Shown: positions 1 through 6,134 of the stretch, piece after piece | Numbering within the stretch: position 1 is the stretch's first letter | How the letters are laid out: every line of letters begins with the position of its first letter | Source of the DNA: Nitrosomonadales bacterium | GTDB taxonomy: Bacteria; Pseudomonadota; Gammaproteobacteria; Burkholderiales; SG8-41 | DNA: 8,198 nucleotides | Direction of reading: 5' to 3' | NCBI GenBank assembly: GCA_009885185.1 | Contig: VFLF01000661.1 | Span: 1-8,198, forward strand | The notes under the pieces: model-generated | What the model was told of the DNA's origin: nothing | The model's database searches: none | Seen by the model: only the letters and a program-made list of their open reading frames with translations | Program-made: the position numbers and the translations under genes

Positions 1-357
1 CAAAATCGCGAATCGAATCGAAGTTAAGCTTCATCATCGAGGGGTTGGTGGCATGCCCCGGCGCGTTGAGCATGATGGTATAGCCGTCGTGCGCCGCTGT
101 CTTGGCGAACATTTCGCTGGCAATCGCGGTGTTGGCGCCGCCGCGATTTTCAATGATGAACTGCTGGCCCATCTGCTCGGTCAACTTCTGGCCCAGCGCA
201 CGCGCCACGATGTCATTGGTGCCGCCGGGCGGAAACCGACGACGAAGCGGATTGGTTTGTTGGGGTACGCCTGCTGCGCCCAGGTGACCGCGGAGGCGCC
301 GCACATCAGCATGATGAGCGCCGCGCTTTTTACTACGCTACCGTTTCTGCTGTGCAT
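1..357 (-). pseudogene. Bug-family (TctC-like) periplasmic solute-binding protein, 5' part, one-base frameshift
   Basis: Bug proteins are periplasmic receptors for organic acids and related solutes, and some serve tripartite tricarboxylate transporters. The ATG at 357 has GGAG six bases upstream. Residues 1-27 form a signal peptide: a basic start, a hydrophobic stretch around SAALIMLMCGASAV, and TWA before the likely cut ahead of QQAYPNKPIRFVV, the typical mature Bug start. After Phe42 (codon 232-234) the frame breaks. Reading on as given yields RPAAPM and a stop near 181. Adding one C to the minus strand at about 231 restores PPGGTNDIVARALGQKL, then FIIENRGGANTAIA, AAHDGYTIMLNAPG and NFDSIRDF up to the window edge. 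The restored part is entirely family-like with no further stop, so the break is either a recent inactivating deletion or a sequencing error in the GGGCGG run at 227-232. About two-thirds of the gene lies outside the window. The substrate is unknown. Confidence 0.85.
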
Positions 358-367
358 GCGTTTCTCC

Positions 368-405
368 AAAAAGTTTGCCCCGGCGGCTTTGCAGCACACC
401 GGGGC
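368..405 (-). terminator. Candidate hairpin/weak terminator between the cupin and Bug genes
   Basis: On the minus strand GCCCCGG (405-399) pairs perfectly with CCGGGGC (383-377) around a 15-base loop. It is followed by AAAC and then five T residues (372-368). The large loop and the four-base offset of the T-run make it a weak intrinsic terminator at best. The T-run directly abuts the GGAG ribosome site of the Bug gene, so the hairpin would also sit in that gene's leader and could affect its translation. Confidence 0.4.
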
Positions 406-431
406 ATCCAGTATATCCCTGCACCTGCGCC

Positions 432-938
432 TCAGCGCACGGCGCGGCGAACCACTTTTTTCTTCGCCTTGGTCTTCACGACAGCCTTGGGTTCAAACCC
501 CTTCATATACAGCGGGCCGGTCATGGTGCCGTCCACCGCCTTGCCGATGATGCCCTGCGACAAGTCCTTGATGGCAAGAAAAATCACGTCCTCGTCCTTG
601 GGGTCGGCCACCAGCGTGTGCGGCGCATTGGCGGGGATGTACACCAGCGAGCCTGTTGGCGCACGCACTTTTTTGCCGTTGACCGAGCCGATCAGCGTGC
701 CGCGCACCACGTAATTCAGTTGCTCGTTCAGATGGCTGTGCATGCGCGCGCCGGTGCCGCGCGGTTTGTGGATGTAACCGACGAGGATGCGTTCACCCTC
801 GATCACGCCACCGTGCGATGTCGAGTAGCCCGTGCCCGCAGGCACTTTTTTCAGCGCGGCCATATTGAACTGATACTTGCCGTTGCCGCCTTTAACCGCG
901 CCAACGGTTTTGGTTTTAGAACGGTTTTTAGCTGCCAT
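432..938 (-). CDS. Small single-domain cupin (cupin_2-like)
   Basis: This is a 168-residue cytosolic protein with one cupin beta-barrel. Motif 1 is Gly61-x5-His67-x-His69-x3-Gln73-x6-Gly80 (GTGARMHSHLNEQ). It holds the usual metal-binding histidines but has Gln73 at the classical glutamate place, with Glu72 just before it; this HxHxxEQ variant is common in cupin_2 proteins. Motif 2 is GSLVYIPANAPH, ending in the metal ligand His107. The last 20 or so residues form a lysine- and arginine-rich tail (KTKAKKKVVRRAVR), and the first 20 are also basic. Single-domain cupins range from dioxygenases and isomerases to sensors, and the sequence does not tell which. It stands between the amidohydrolase and the Bug gene, so a role in the same small-molecule pathway is plausible but inferred. 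The ATG at 938 is supported by AAGGAG seven bases upstream. Confidence 0.88.
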   Translation of the reverse strand: MAAKNRSKTKTVGAVKGGNGKYQFNMAALKKVPAGTGYSTSHGGVIEGERILVGYIHKPRGTGARMHSHLNEQLNYVVRGTLIGSVNGKKVRAPTGSLVYIPANAPHTLVADPKDEDVIFLAIKDLSQGIIGKAVDGTMTGPLYMKGFEPKAVVKTKAKKKVVRRAVR

Positions 939-945
939 ACCTATG

Positions 946-951
946 CTCCTT
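946..951 (-). promoter_or_regulatory. Ribosome binding site that decides the cupin start
   Basis: AAGGAG lies seven bases before the ATG at 938. A longer in-frame start at 965 would run through this site and through the end of the heptamer array, so 938 is preferred. Confidence 0.75.
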
Positions 952-993
952 GTTTTACGCCTCACCCCTCACGCTTCACGCCTCACGCCTCAC
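952..993. repeat. Tandem heptamer array (six units of GTGAGGC type)
   Basis: On the minus strand six successive 7-base units can be read: GTGAGGC, GTGAGGC, GTGAAGC, GTGAGGG, GTGAGGC and a decayed GTAAAAC. The array fills almost all of the 60-base gap between the amidohydrolase stop (999) and the cupin ribosome site (946-951). The degenerate last unit runs straight into that site. Such short arrays can expand or contract by slippage, but no function is evident. Similar GTGAGGC-type repeats are, from memory, common between genes in betaproteobacteria. Confidence 0.8.
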
Positions 994-998
994 AGCTC

Positions 999-2348
999 TT
1001 ACAGGTAATCAATGATTTTCCACTCACCCGGATTAACGTTCACCACGTTTTTGCTGTGGCCCGCGCGCCGGTCGGCGTAGACGCGGCCTTCCTTCATCAC
1101 GATCTGGATGTTCTTCTTCTCTTGCAAACAGGTGATATTTTTCAGCGGATCGCCCTTGACCGCGATGATGTCGGCGAGCTTGCCCGGCTCGATGGTGCCG
1201 AGATCCTTTTCCATTTTGATCGCATGTGCGGCGTTGCGTGTGGCGGTCATGATCGCCTCCATTGGCTTCATGCCGAGCTTGACGTAGATTTCGAGCTCGC
1301 AGGCGTTCGCGCCCATTTCGGGGTCGAAGCCCATGTCGGTGCCCATGGCGATTTTCACGCCGGCCTTGTGCATTTTCTGAAACGTCTCGAAGCAATACGG
1401 CTGCAAGGCTTTCATCTTGTTGATCACGAACATCGAAGTGCCCTGTTCCTTGCGCGCTTGAATCGCGCGGTCGGTGCGGTGCAGCAGCGTGGGCGTCATC
1501 CACACGTTCGAGTCGGCGATCATGTCCACCACTTCGGGGTCGTGAAACACCATATGCTCGATGGTGTCCGCACCCGCCGCCAGCGCCATGCGGTGCCCGC
1601 CCGGCGTGAAGCAATGCACCGCCGCCGGTTTGTGAAATGCATGCGCTTCATCGACGATGGCGTCTATTTCTTCCTGCGTCATGTTGCGGATGTCGGGTTC
1701 CTCTTTGTCCGTGCCGCCGCCCCCGGTGGCGCAGGTTTTCACGATGTCGCAGCCCGCCAGCAAGTTGGTGCGCGCCAGTTTGCGCAGCTCCCACGGGCCA
1801 TCGGCGGTTTGAAAACCCAGGCGTTGCGCCGCGCGCGGCTGGATCAGATCGAGATGCGACCCGGTGATGGTGGTAAAGCCGCCGATCAGCATGCGCGGGC
1901 CTTCGATAATGCCGGCGTTGATCGAGTCGCGCACCGCGCACAGGTGCGCCGTCAGCAGGCCGCGATAAGAGTTCAAACCCAGATCGCGCAGCGTGGTGAA
2001 GCCCATGTCAAAGCACAGTTGCGCGTGAAACAGCCCGTACATTTGCTGCAACTCCGGCGTGATCTCCCACTGCGCGACGCGGTAATTGTGAAACGTCAGG
2101 CAGTTGAACATCATGGTGTGCAGGTGCACGTCCATCATGCCCGGCATCAGCGTGAGGCCGGCGCAATCGATCACCTCGGCCTTGGGCGGAATTTTGATTT
2201 TGCCTTTTGCACCCACCGCCTTGATGCGCCGGCCTTCGAGCACGATGACAGGATTTTTCAGCGGCAGACCGCCATTGCCATCGATGAGTGTTGCGCCGGT
2301 GATGACTTTCACATCGCCCTTGGGTTCGGCCACCTGATAATCGAACAT
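999..2348 (-). CDS. Metal-dependent amidohydrolase (imidazolonepropionase/Xaa-Pro dipeptidase-like)
   Basis: This 449-residue cytosolic hydrolase of the amidohydrolase superfamily has no signal peptide. It opens with the small beta-sandwich half (ITGATLIDGNGG, residues 16-27). The TIM barrel then shows the metal motif DVHLH (His75, His77), a lysine in DIVKTCATGG (Lys204) at the place of the carboxylated bridging lysine, His245 in VHCF, His265 in TIEHM, and the catalytic aspartate Asp338 in GTDMG. The C-terminal signature TRNAAHAI...LGTIEPGKLADI follows. This pattern fits a two-metal enzyme close to COG1228 and the Xaa-Pro dipeptidase-like amidohydrolases, which act on cyclic amides, N-acyl amino acids or dipeptides. 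The actual substrate cannot be deduced. The ATG at 2348 is chosen because AGAGGA stands nine bases upstream. It is probably the first gene of a unit with the cupin (60-base gap) and the Bug protein. Confidence 0.93.
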   Translation of the reverse strand: MFDYQVAEPKGDVKVITGATLIDGNGGLPLKNPVIVLEGRRIKAVGAKGKIKIPPKAEVIDCAGLTLMPGMMDVHLHTMMFNCLTFHNYRVAQWEITPELQQMYGLFHAQLCFDMGFTTLRDLGLNSYRGLLTAHLCAVRDSINAGIIEGPRMLIGGFTTITGSHLDLIQPRAAQRLGFQTADGPWELRKLARTNLLAGCDIVKTCATGGGGTDKEEPDIRNMTQEEIDAIVDEAHAFHKPAAVHCFTPGGHRMALAAGADTIEHMVFHDPEVVDMIADSNVWMTPTLLHRTDRAIQARKEQGTSMFVINKMKALQPYCFETFQKMHKAGVKIAMGTDMGFDPEMGANACELEIYVKLGMKPMEAIMTATRNAAHAIKMEKDLGTIEPGKLADIIAVKGDPLKNITCLQEKKNIQIVMKEGRVYADRRAGHSKNVVNVNPGEWKIIDYL

Positions 2349-2357
2349 GCTGGTGTT

Positions 2358-2363
2358 TCCTCT
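2358..2363 (-). promoter_or_regulatory. Ribosome binding site that decides the amidohydrolase start
   Basis: AGAGGA lies nine bases before the ATG at 2348. This favours that start over the in-frame TTG at 2408, which would add 20 unlikely residues and lies inside the candidate -35 box. Confidence 0.65.
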
Positions 2364-2379
2364 GGTGAATTCGCGTACG

Positions 2380-2408
2380 ACGGTAGTAAATCGCCCAAGG
2401 GTTGTCAA
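2380..2408 (-). promoter_or_regulatory. Candidate sigma-70 promoter upstream of the amidohydrolase
   Basis: The minus strand has a perfect -35 hexamer TTGACA (2408-2403), a 17-base spacer, and TACCGT (2385-2380) as a weaker -10. The -10 keeps the three most conserved positions of TATAAT. Initiation would fall near 2373, giving a leader of about 25 bases before the ATG at 2348. The position in the 87-base gap after the CobW-like gene suggests that the amidohydrolase, cupin and Bug genes can be transcribed separately from the upstream genes. Confidence 0.5.
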
Positions 2409-2435
2409 GTAACCGCAGGTGGGTGCGCAGGTGAT

Positions 2436-3491
2436 TCAGTGCATCTTCTGCATCGCCGCGACGAACGTCGCGTAGGTCTGTGCATCGAGCATGCGCGGCG
2501 GCGCATGCACCGAACGCAGCTTCAGCACATCGAGCGTGCCTTCGAGTTCACCGCGCGACATGCCGCGCGTGATGAACACGATGCGCGAGCGGCGCTCGGC
2601 ATCAGGCCAGCGCGCAAGCGTCACCGGCTCGTGGATCAAGGTTTGCACGGCATGCACCGCCACCGGCGCGCCCTCAACGTTGATGAGGCCTTTCACGCGC
2701 AGCAGGTTCGCGCCCTTGAGGCTGGCGAGCGCCATGAGCCACGCGGTCAGGCCGCTCGCGCTGACCGGCTCATCCAGATAAAAGCTGCAGGCGCGCACGT
2801 CGCCGTCGTGTACAGGCGTATAGGCGGTTTCATCCGGCGCGGGCAGCCAGCGCTTGAGCGCATCCCTGCCGGCGTCGGGACGCAGGCTCGCGCCGAACAG
2901 TTTTCCCGGCGCAATCGCGCCGCGCGACACGGTGAGCACCTCGGCGCCCGCGTTCAGACGCGCCAACCGCGCGAGCAGCGCGCTGTCCGGCGGCTGGATA
3001 TCGGCCTTGGTCAGCAGCAGGCGGTCGGCGACGGCTGCTTGTTTGACTGCCTCGCGCTGTTGATCAAGTTGAGCCATGCCGTTAACCGCATCGACCAGCG
3101 TCACCACGCCGTCCATCTCAAAGCGCGGCGCGACATGCTCGTCGGCCACCACGGTCTGCATGATCGGCACCGGATCGGCCAGCCCCGTGGTTTCGATCAG
3201 CACGCGGTCGAACGGCGGCAACTCGCCTGCGCGCCGCTGTTTCTCCAGACCGCGCAGCGTATCGACGAGATCGCCGCGCACCGTGCAGCAGATGCAACCG
3301 CTCGCAAGCAACACCGTGTTTTCGTTGGGCGTGGCGATCAGCAGATGATCAAGGCCAATCTCGCCGAACTCGTTGATGATGACCACCGCGCCGGCCATCG
3401 CCGGATCCTGCAACACGCGGTTAAGCAACGTGGTTTTGCCGCTGCCGAGAAAGCCGGTGATGATAGAAACCGGGATGCGGGAATGTGCCAT
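2436..3491 (-). CDS. COG0523/CobW-family GTPase, putative metal chaperone
   Basis: This 351-residue protein belongs to the G3E P-loop GTPases (CobW, YjiA, ZNG1 group), which bind zinc or another divalent metal and are thought to deliver it to client enzymes. The N-terminal GTPase domain shows the Walker A loop GFLGSGKT (13-20), the family metal-binding motif GCICC (Cys66, Cys68, Cys69), the Walker B-type ETTGLADP (100-107) and the guanine-specificity element TKAD (161-164). A CobW C-terminal domain follows at roughly 233-325, with LLRVKGLI and RIVFITRGMSR. There is no histidine-rich linker of the kind seen in cobalt- or nickel-type members. The ATG at 3491 has AAGGG four bases upstream. The gene sits 109 bases behind fba, with the palindromic repeat in between, and 87 bases before the amidohydrolase. 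The metal and client are unknown. The neighbouring amidohydrolase and cupin are likely metalloenzymes and thus possible clients, but this is only inference. No cobalamin genes are nearby, so a role in B12 synthesis is not supported. Confidence 0.93.
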   Translation of the reverse strand: MAHSRIPVSIITGFLGSGKTTLLNRVLQDPAMAGAVVIINEFGEIGLDHLLIATPNENTVLLASGCICCTVRGDLVDTLRGLEKQRRAGELPPFDRVLIETTGLADPVPIMQTVVADEHVAPRFEMDGVVTLVDAVNGMAQLDQQREAVKQAAVADRLLLTKADIQPPDSALLARLARLNAGAEVLTVSRGAIAPGKLFGASLRPDAGRDALKRWLPAPDETAYTPVHDGDVRACSFYLDEPVSASGLTAWLMALASLKGANLLRVKGLINVEGAPVAVHAVQTLIHEPVTLARWPDAERRSRIVFITRGMSRGELEGTLDVLKLRSVHAPPRMLDAQTYATFVAAMQKMH

Positions 3492-3510
3492 TTAACCCTT
3501 TCACCGCGAA

Positions 3511-3574
3511 GGCGCGGAGACGCGGCGATTACGCAGAGAATTTCTCTCTTTGAACTTCTCTGCGTTTCCGCGCC
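3511..3574. repeat. Palindromic intergenic repeat with an 11-base bulge, between fba and cobW-like gene
   Basis: Two stem blocks can be paired by eye. The inner one pairs cgcagagaa (3532-3540) with ttctctgcg (3556-3564). The outer one pairs ggcgcggaga (3511-3520) with tttccgcgcc (3565-3574), with one G-T wobble. The right side is continuous, but the left side carries an extra 11 bases (3521-3531), as if one arm gained a short duplication or insertion. The loop is 15 bases. No T-run follows on the minus strand, so it is not a simple terminator, though it could slow or process the transcript after fba. From memory, similar palindromes are widely dispersed in environmental bacterial genomes. The family was not verified here. 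Confidence 0.75.
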
Positions 3575-3600
3575 TCTACTGTGAGCGTTCTGCTTTTGAC

Positions 3601-4611
3601 CTACTTTTCCATGCTCGCCGAGTACTTGCCAAGACTGGCGAGGCTGTTCATGCGTGCGCGATGCGACAGCGCGGCCTGCGCGGCGGCAACGTTGGCGGCG
3701 GAGCCTTTCCAGGTCTTGATCGACGCCTGCTGCAACGCACGACCATACGAGAATGACAGCGGCCATGGATTGCCGCCGAGTTTGTTCATTGCATCCAGAT
3801 GCGCGGTGGCGACTTCGTCGCTTTGTCCGCCCGACAAAAACGCAATGCCGGCTACTGCCGCGGGCACGGTGCGCTTCAGAATCCGCACGGTGCGCTCAGC
3901 GACCTCATCCACGCCGGCCTGCCGCGCACAACTTTTGCCGGATATCACCATTGAGGGTTTCAGCACGGAACCTTCGAGCGACACGCGGTTGATGTAGAGC
4001 GCATCAAACACGGCATTGAGCGTCCACTCGGTCACCTGCTCGCAACGCTCGATGGTGTGGTCACCATCCATCAGCACTTCGGGTTCGACGATGGGCACGA
4101 GTCCCGCTTCCTGGCAGATCGCAGCGTAGCGTGCCAGTGCGTGCGCGTTGGCGGCGATGCAGGTGGTGCTGGGAATGTCGGCGCCGATGGTAATCACCGC
4201 GCGCCATTTGGCGAATTTTGCACCGAGCTTGACGTACTCTGCGCAACGCTTGGGCAGATTGTCGAGGCCTTCGGTCACCAGTTCGCCGGGGCAAAACGCG
4301 AGGTCTTTTGCGCCTGCATCGACCTTGATGCCGGGCAGCACGCCGTTTTTGTTGAGCAAGCCAACAAACGATGTGCCGTCGGCGGATTTTTGACGCAGCG
4401 TTTCATCGTAGAGAATCACGCCGCTGATGGCGTCGCCGATGCCCTTGGTGGTGAACAGCATGTCGCGATAGGCACGGCGGTTTTCTTCGGTGTTCTCCAC
4501 CTTGATGCTGTCGAAGCGCTTGCCGATGGTGCCGGTGCTCTCATCGGCGGCGAGGATGCCACGACCGGGGGCGACCATGGCGCGGGCGATTTCATTTAGG
4601 GATGATGACAT
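3601..4611 (-). CDS. fba: Class I (Schiff-base, eukaryote-like) fructose-bisphosphate aldolase
   Basis: This enzyme cleaves fructose 1,6-bisphosphate to dihydroxyacetone phosphate and glyceraldehyde 3-phosphate, or makes the reverse condensation. The 336-residue protein is clearly of the class I family also found in animals and plants, not the zinc-dependent class II common in bacteria. It has LAADESTGTIGKR (Asp23, muscle Asp33), GIKVDAG (Lys96, muscle Lys107), AKWRAV (Lys135, muscle Lys146), IVEPEVL.DGDH (Glu176 and Glu178) and EGSVLKPSMV. In the last of these Lys218 is the Schiff-base lysine. Arg291 in SYGRALQ matches the phosphate-binding Arg303. The C-terminus ends SASMEK and lacks the terminal tyrosine that tunes activity in muscle aldolase. 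The ATG at 4611 follows a near-perfect AGGAGGT. The gene is 38 bases after pyk, as the apparent last gene of the central-carbon operon, with a palindromic repeat directly behind it. Confidence 0.97.
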   Translation of the reverse strand: MSSSLNEIARAMVAPGRGILAADESTGTIGKRFDSIKVENTEENRRAYRDMLFTTKGIGDAISGVILYDETLRQKSADGTSFVGLLNKNGVLPGIKVDAGAKDLAFCPGELVTEGLDNLPKRCAEYVKLGAKFAKWRAVITIGADIPSTTCIAANAHALARYAAICQEAGLVPIVEPEVLMDGDHTIERCEQVTEWTLNAVFDALYINRVSLEGSVLKPSMVISGKSCARQAGVDEVAERTVRILKRTVPAAVAGIAFLSGGQSDEVATAHLDAMNKLGGNPWPLSFSYGRALQQASIKTWKGSAANVAAAQAALSHRARMNSLASLGKYSASMEK

Positions 4612-4614
4612 GTA

Positions 4615-4621
4615 ACCTCCT
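4615..4621 (-). promoter_or_regulatory. Strong ribosome binding site of fba
   Basis: The minus strand reads AGGAGGT three bases before the ATG at 4611, with the GGAGG core four bases away. It is the strongest Shine-Dalgarno match in the window, while those of pgk and pyk are weak. This suggests higher translation of the aldolase from a shared transcript and fixes the fba start. Confidence 0.8.
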
Positions 4622-4649
4622 GTTTTTAAACGATATTTATTAGCGTATT

Positions 4650-6077
4650 CTATGCGTGGCGATGTTCGCCGACTTTGATGATTTTCATGGTGTTGGTGCC
4701 GCCGGCCTTGCCGAACGGCTCGCCGATGGTGATGACGATGTAATCGCCATTTTGCACCGCACCGCGTTTTACCAGCTCGTCTTCGGCCAGTTGCAGCGCC
4801 TTTTCCGGGCTGCGCGCGCCCTTGAATTTGACGGGATATACGCCCTTGAATACGGTCACGCGACGGCGTGTTTCGACCACCGAACTCAGCGCATAAATCG
4901 GCACCGCCGTCGATAGCCGCGACATCAGCATCGGTGTCTTGCCGCTTTGCGTCAGTGCTGCAATCGCCTTGATGTTGAGATTGTTTGCCGTGAACACGGT
5001 GGCGCGCGCGATCGCTTCTTCGACTTCGCTCGGCGGCGGGCGGCGCACGCGCTCGTTGGCGGTGGGGTCTTCCTTCTCGGCCTCGACGCAGACACGCGCC
5101 ATCGCGGCCACGGTTTCGGCGGGATACTTGCCCGCCGCGGTTTCGCCGGACAGCATGACCGCGTCGGTGCCGTCGAGCACGGCGTTGGCGACATCCGACA
5201 CTTCCGCGCGCGTGGGGATCGGATTCTCGATCATCGATTCCATCATCTGCGTGGCGGTAATCACGGCTTTGTTTTTCTCGCGCGCGAGGCGAATCATGCG
5301 TTTTTGCAGCGCGGGCACCACGGCGTCGCCGACTTCCACCGCGAGATCACCACGCGCCACCATGATGACATCGGAGGCATCGATGATTTCTTCGAGCGCA
5401 ACTATCGCTTCGGCGCGTTCGATCTTGGCCACCATCAGCGCCTTGCCGCCCGCCTTTTCCATCAGATCACGCGCCCAGCGCATATCTTCGCCGGAGCGTG
5501 GAAACGACACGCCGAGAAAATCCGCCTTCAACTCGGCGGCGGTTTTGATGTCTTGCTTGTCTTTGTCAGTCAGCGCGGGCGCGGTCAGCCCGCCGCCCTT
5601 GCGGTTGATGCCCTTGTTGTTGGACAGCGGCCCGCCCAACTCAACCACGCAGTGGATGCGCGGGCCTTTTACTGACGACACGCCCAGCACGATGCGCCCG
5701 TCGTCGAGCAACAGGGTGTCGCCGGTGCGCACGTCTTTTGGCAGATTGACGTAATCGAGGCCGACGATGTGTTGATCGCCGAGTTTGCATTCCGCGTCGA
5801 GCACGAACTTCGCGCCGGCCACGAGGGTGATTTTGTTATCCTTGAATTTACCGATGCGGATTTTCGGGCCCTGCAAATCCACCAGCACGCCGACTGCACG
5901 GCCCGCGCGACGCGCCAGCTTGCGTACCAACTCGACGCGCGCTTTATGCTCGGCGGCGGTGCCGTGCGAGAAATTCATCCGCACCACGTCGAGCCCGGCC
6001 TCGATCATGCGCGCCAGCGTTTTTTCGTCACTGGAAGCGGGGCCCAGGGTGGCGACTATCTTTGTGCGGCGTGTCAT
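4650..6077 (-). CDS. pyk: Pyruvate kinase (PykA-like, K+-independent type predicted)
   Basis: This enzyme converts phosphoenolpyruvate and ADP to pyruvate and ATP, the last step of glycolysis. The 475 residues are full length for a bacterial enzyme. The N-terminus MTRRTKIVATLGPAS is typical and supports the ATG at 6077, though only a weak GGA lies upstream as a ribosome site. Visible active-site elements are RMNFSHG (Arg33, Asn35, Ser37), MVAKIE (catalytic Lys218, metal ligand Glu220), ARGDLAVE (metal ligand Asp244), ATQMMESM (Thr276) and the MLSGETAAGKYP segment near 308-319. The regulatory C-terminal domain spans roughly 350-475. DLQGPKIR places Leu68 and Lys72 where the potassium-dependent muscle enzyme has Thr113 and Glu117. 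From known family work, lysine there marks potassium-independent enzymes such as E. coli PykA. The gene lies 57 bases after pgk and 38 bases before fba, so co-transcription is likely. Confidence 0.97.
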   Translation of the reverse strand: MTRRTKIVATLGPASSDEKTLARMIEAGLDVVRMNFSHGTAAEHKARVELVRKLARRAGRAVGVLVDLQGPKIRIGKFKDNKITLVAGAKFVLDAECKLGDQHIVGLDYVNLPKDVRTGDTLLLDDGRIVLGVSSVKGPRIHCVVELGGPLSNNKGINRKGGGLTAPALTDKDKQDIKTAAELKADFLGVSFPRSGEDMRWARDLMEKAGGKALMVAKIERAEAIVALEEIIDASDVIMVARGDLAVEVGDAVVPALQKRMIRLAREKNKAVITATQMMESMIENPIPTRAEVSDVANAVLDGTDAVMLSGETAAGKYPAETVAAMARVCVEAEKEDPTANERVRRPPPSEVEEAIARATVFTANNLNIKAIAALTQSGKTPMLMSRLSTAVPIYALSSVVETRRRVTVFKGVYPVKFKGARSPEKALQLAEDELVKRGAVQNGDYIVITIGEPFGKAGGTNTMKIIKVGEHRHA

Positions 6078-6134
6078 CTCGATATTCCGGTAAAAATTAA
6101 TAGTGTGACCACCGTTTATGACACCACGTGGATG

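Noticed and set aside
2349..2408. Longer amidohydrolase start at the TTG at 2408
   Set aside because: It would add 20 residues unlike the family, overlaps the candidate -35 box, and ignores the AGAGGA site before the ATG at 2348.
2416..2432. Short direct repeat CACCTGCG twice after the CobW-like stop codon
   Set aside because: It consists of two 8-base copies only, with no hairpin and no T-run, and may well be chance in GC-rich sequence.
3511..3574. Palindrome after fba read as an intrinsic terminator
   Set aside because: There is no T-run after the stem on the minus strand, so it is kept only as a repeat.
375..3584. A 1069-codon open frame on the plus strand, antisense to the cupin, amidohydrolase and CobW-like genes
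   Set aside because: The three minus-strand genes happen to share one register (starts at 938, 2348 and 3491), and GC-biased codons leave the opposite frame open. The translation is His/Arg/Ala-rich with no recognisable domain, while the minus-strand proteins have clear family motifs.
3338..3766. Minus-strand 142-codon frame bridging fba and the CobW-like gene
   Set aside because: It is an out-of-frame overlap of two well-supported genes plus the palindromic repeat, and it has no recognisable sequence.
4947..5754. Long plus-strand open frames opposite pyk (242 and 271 codons)
   Set aside because: They are mirror frames of a fully motif-supported pyruvate kinase, with low-complexity composition and no domain.
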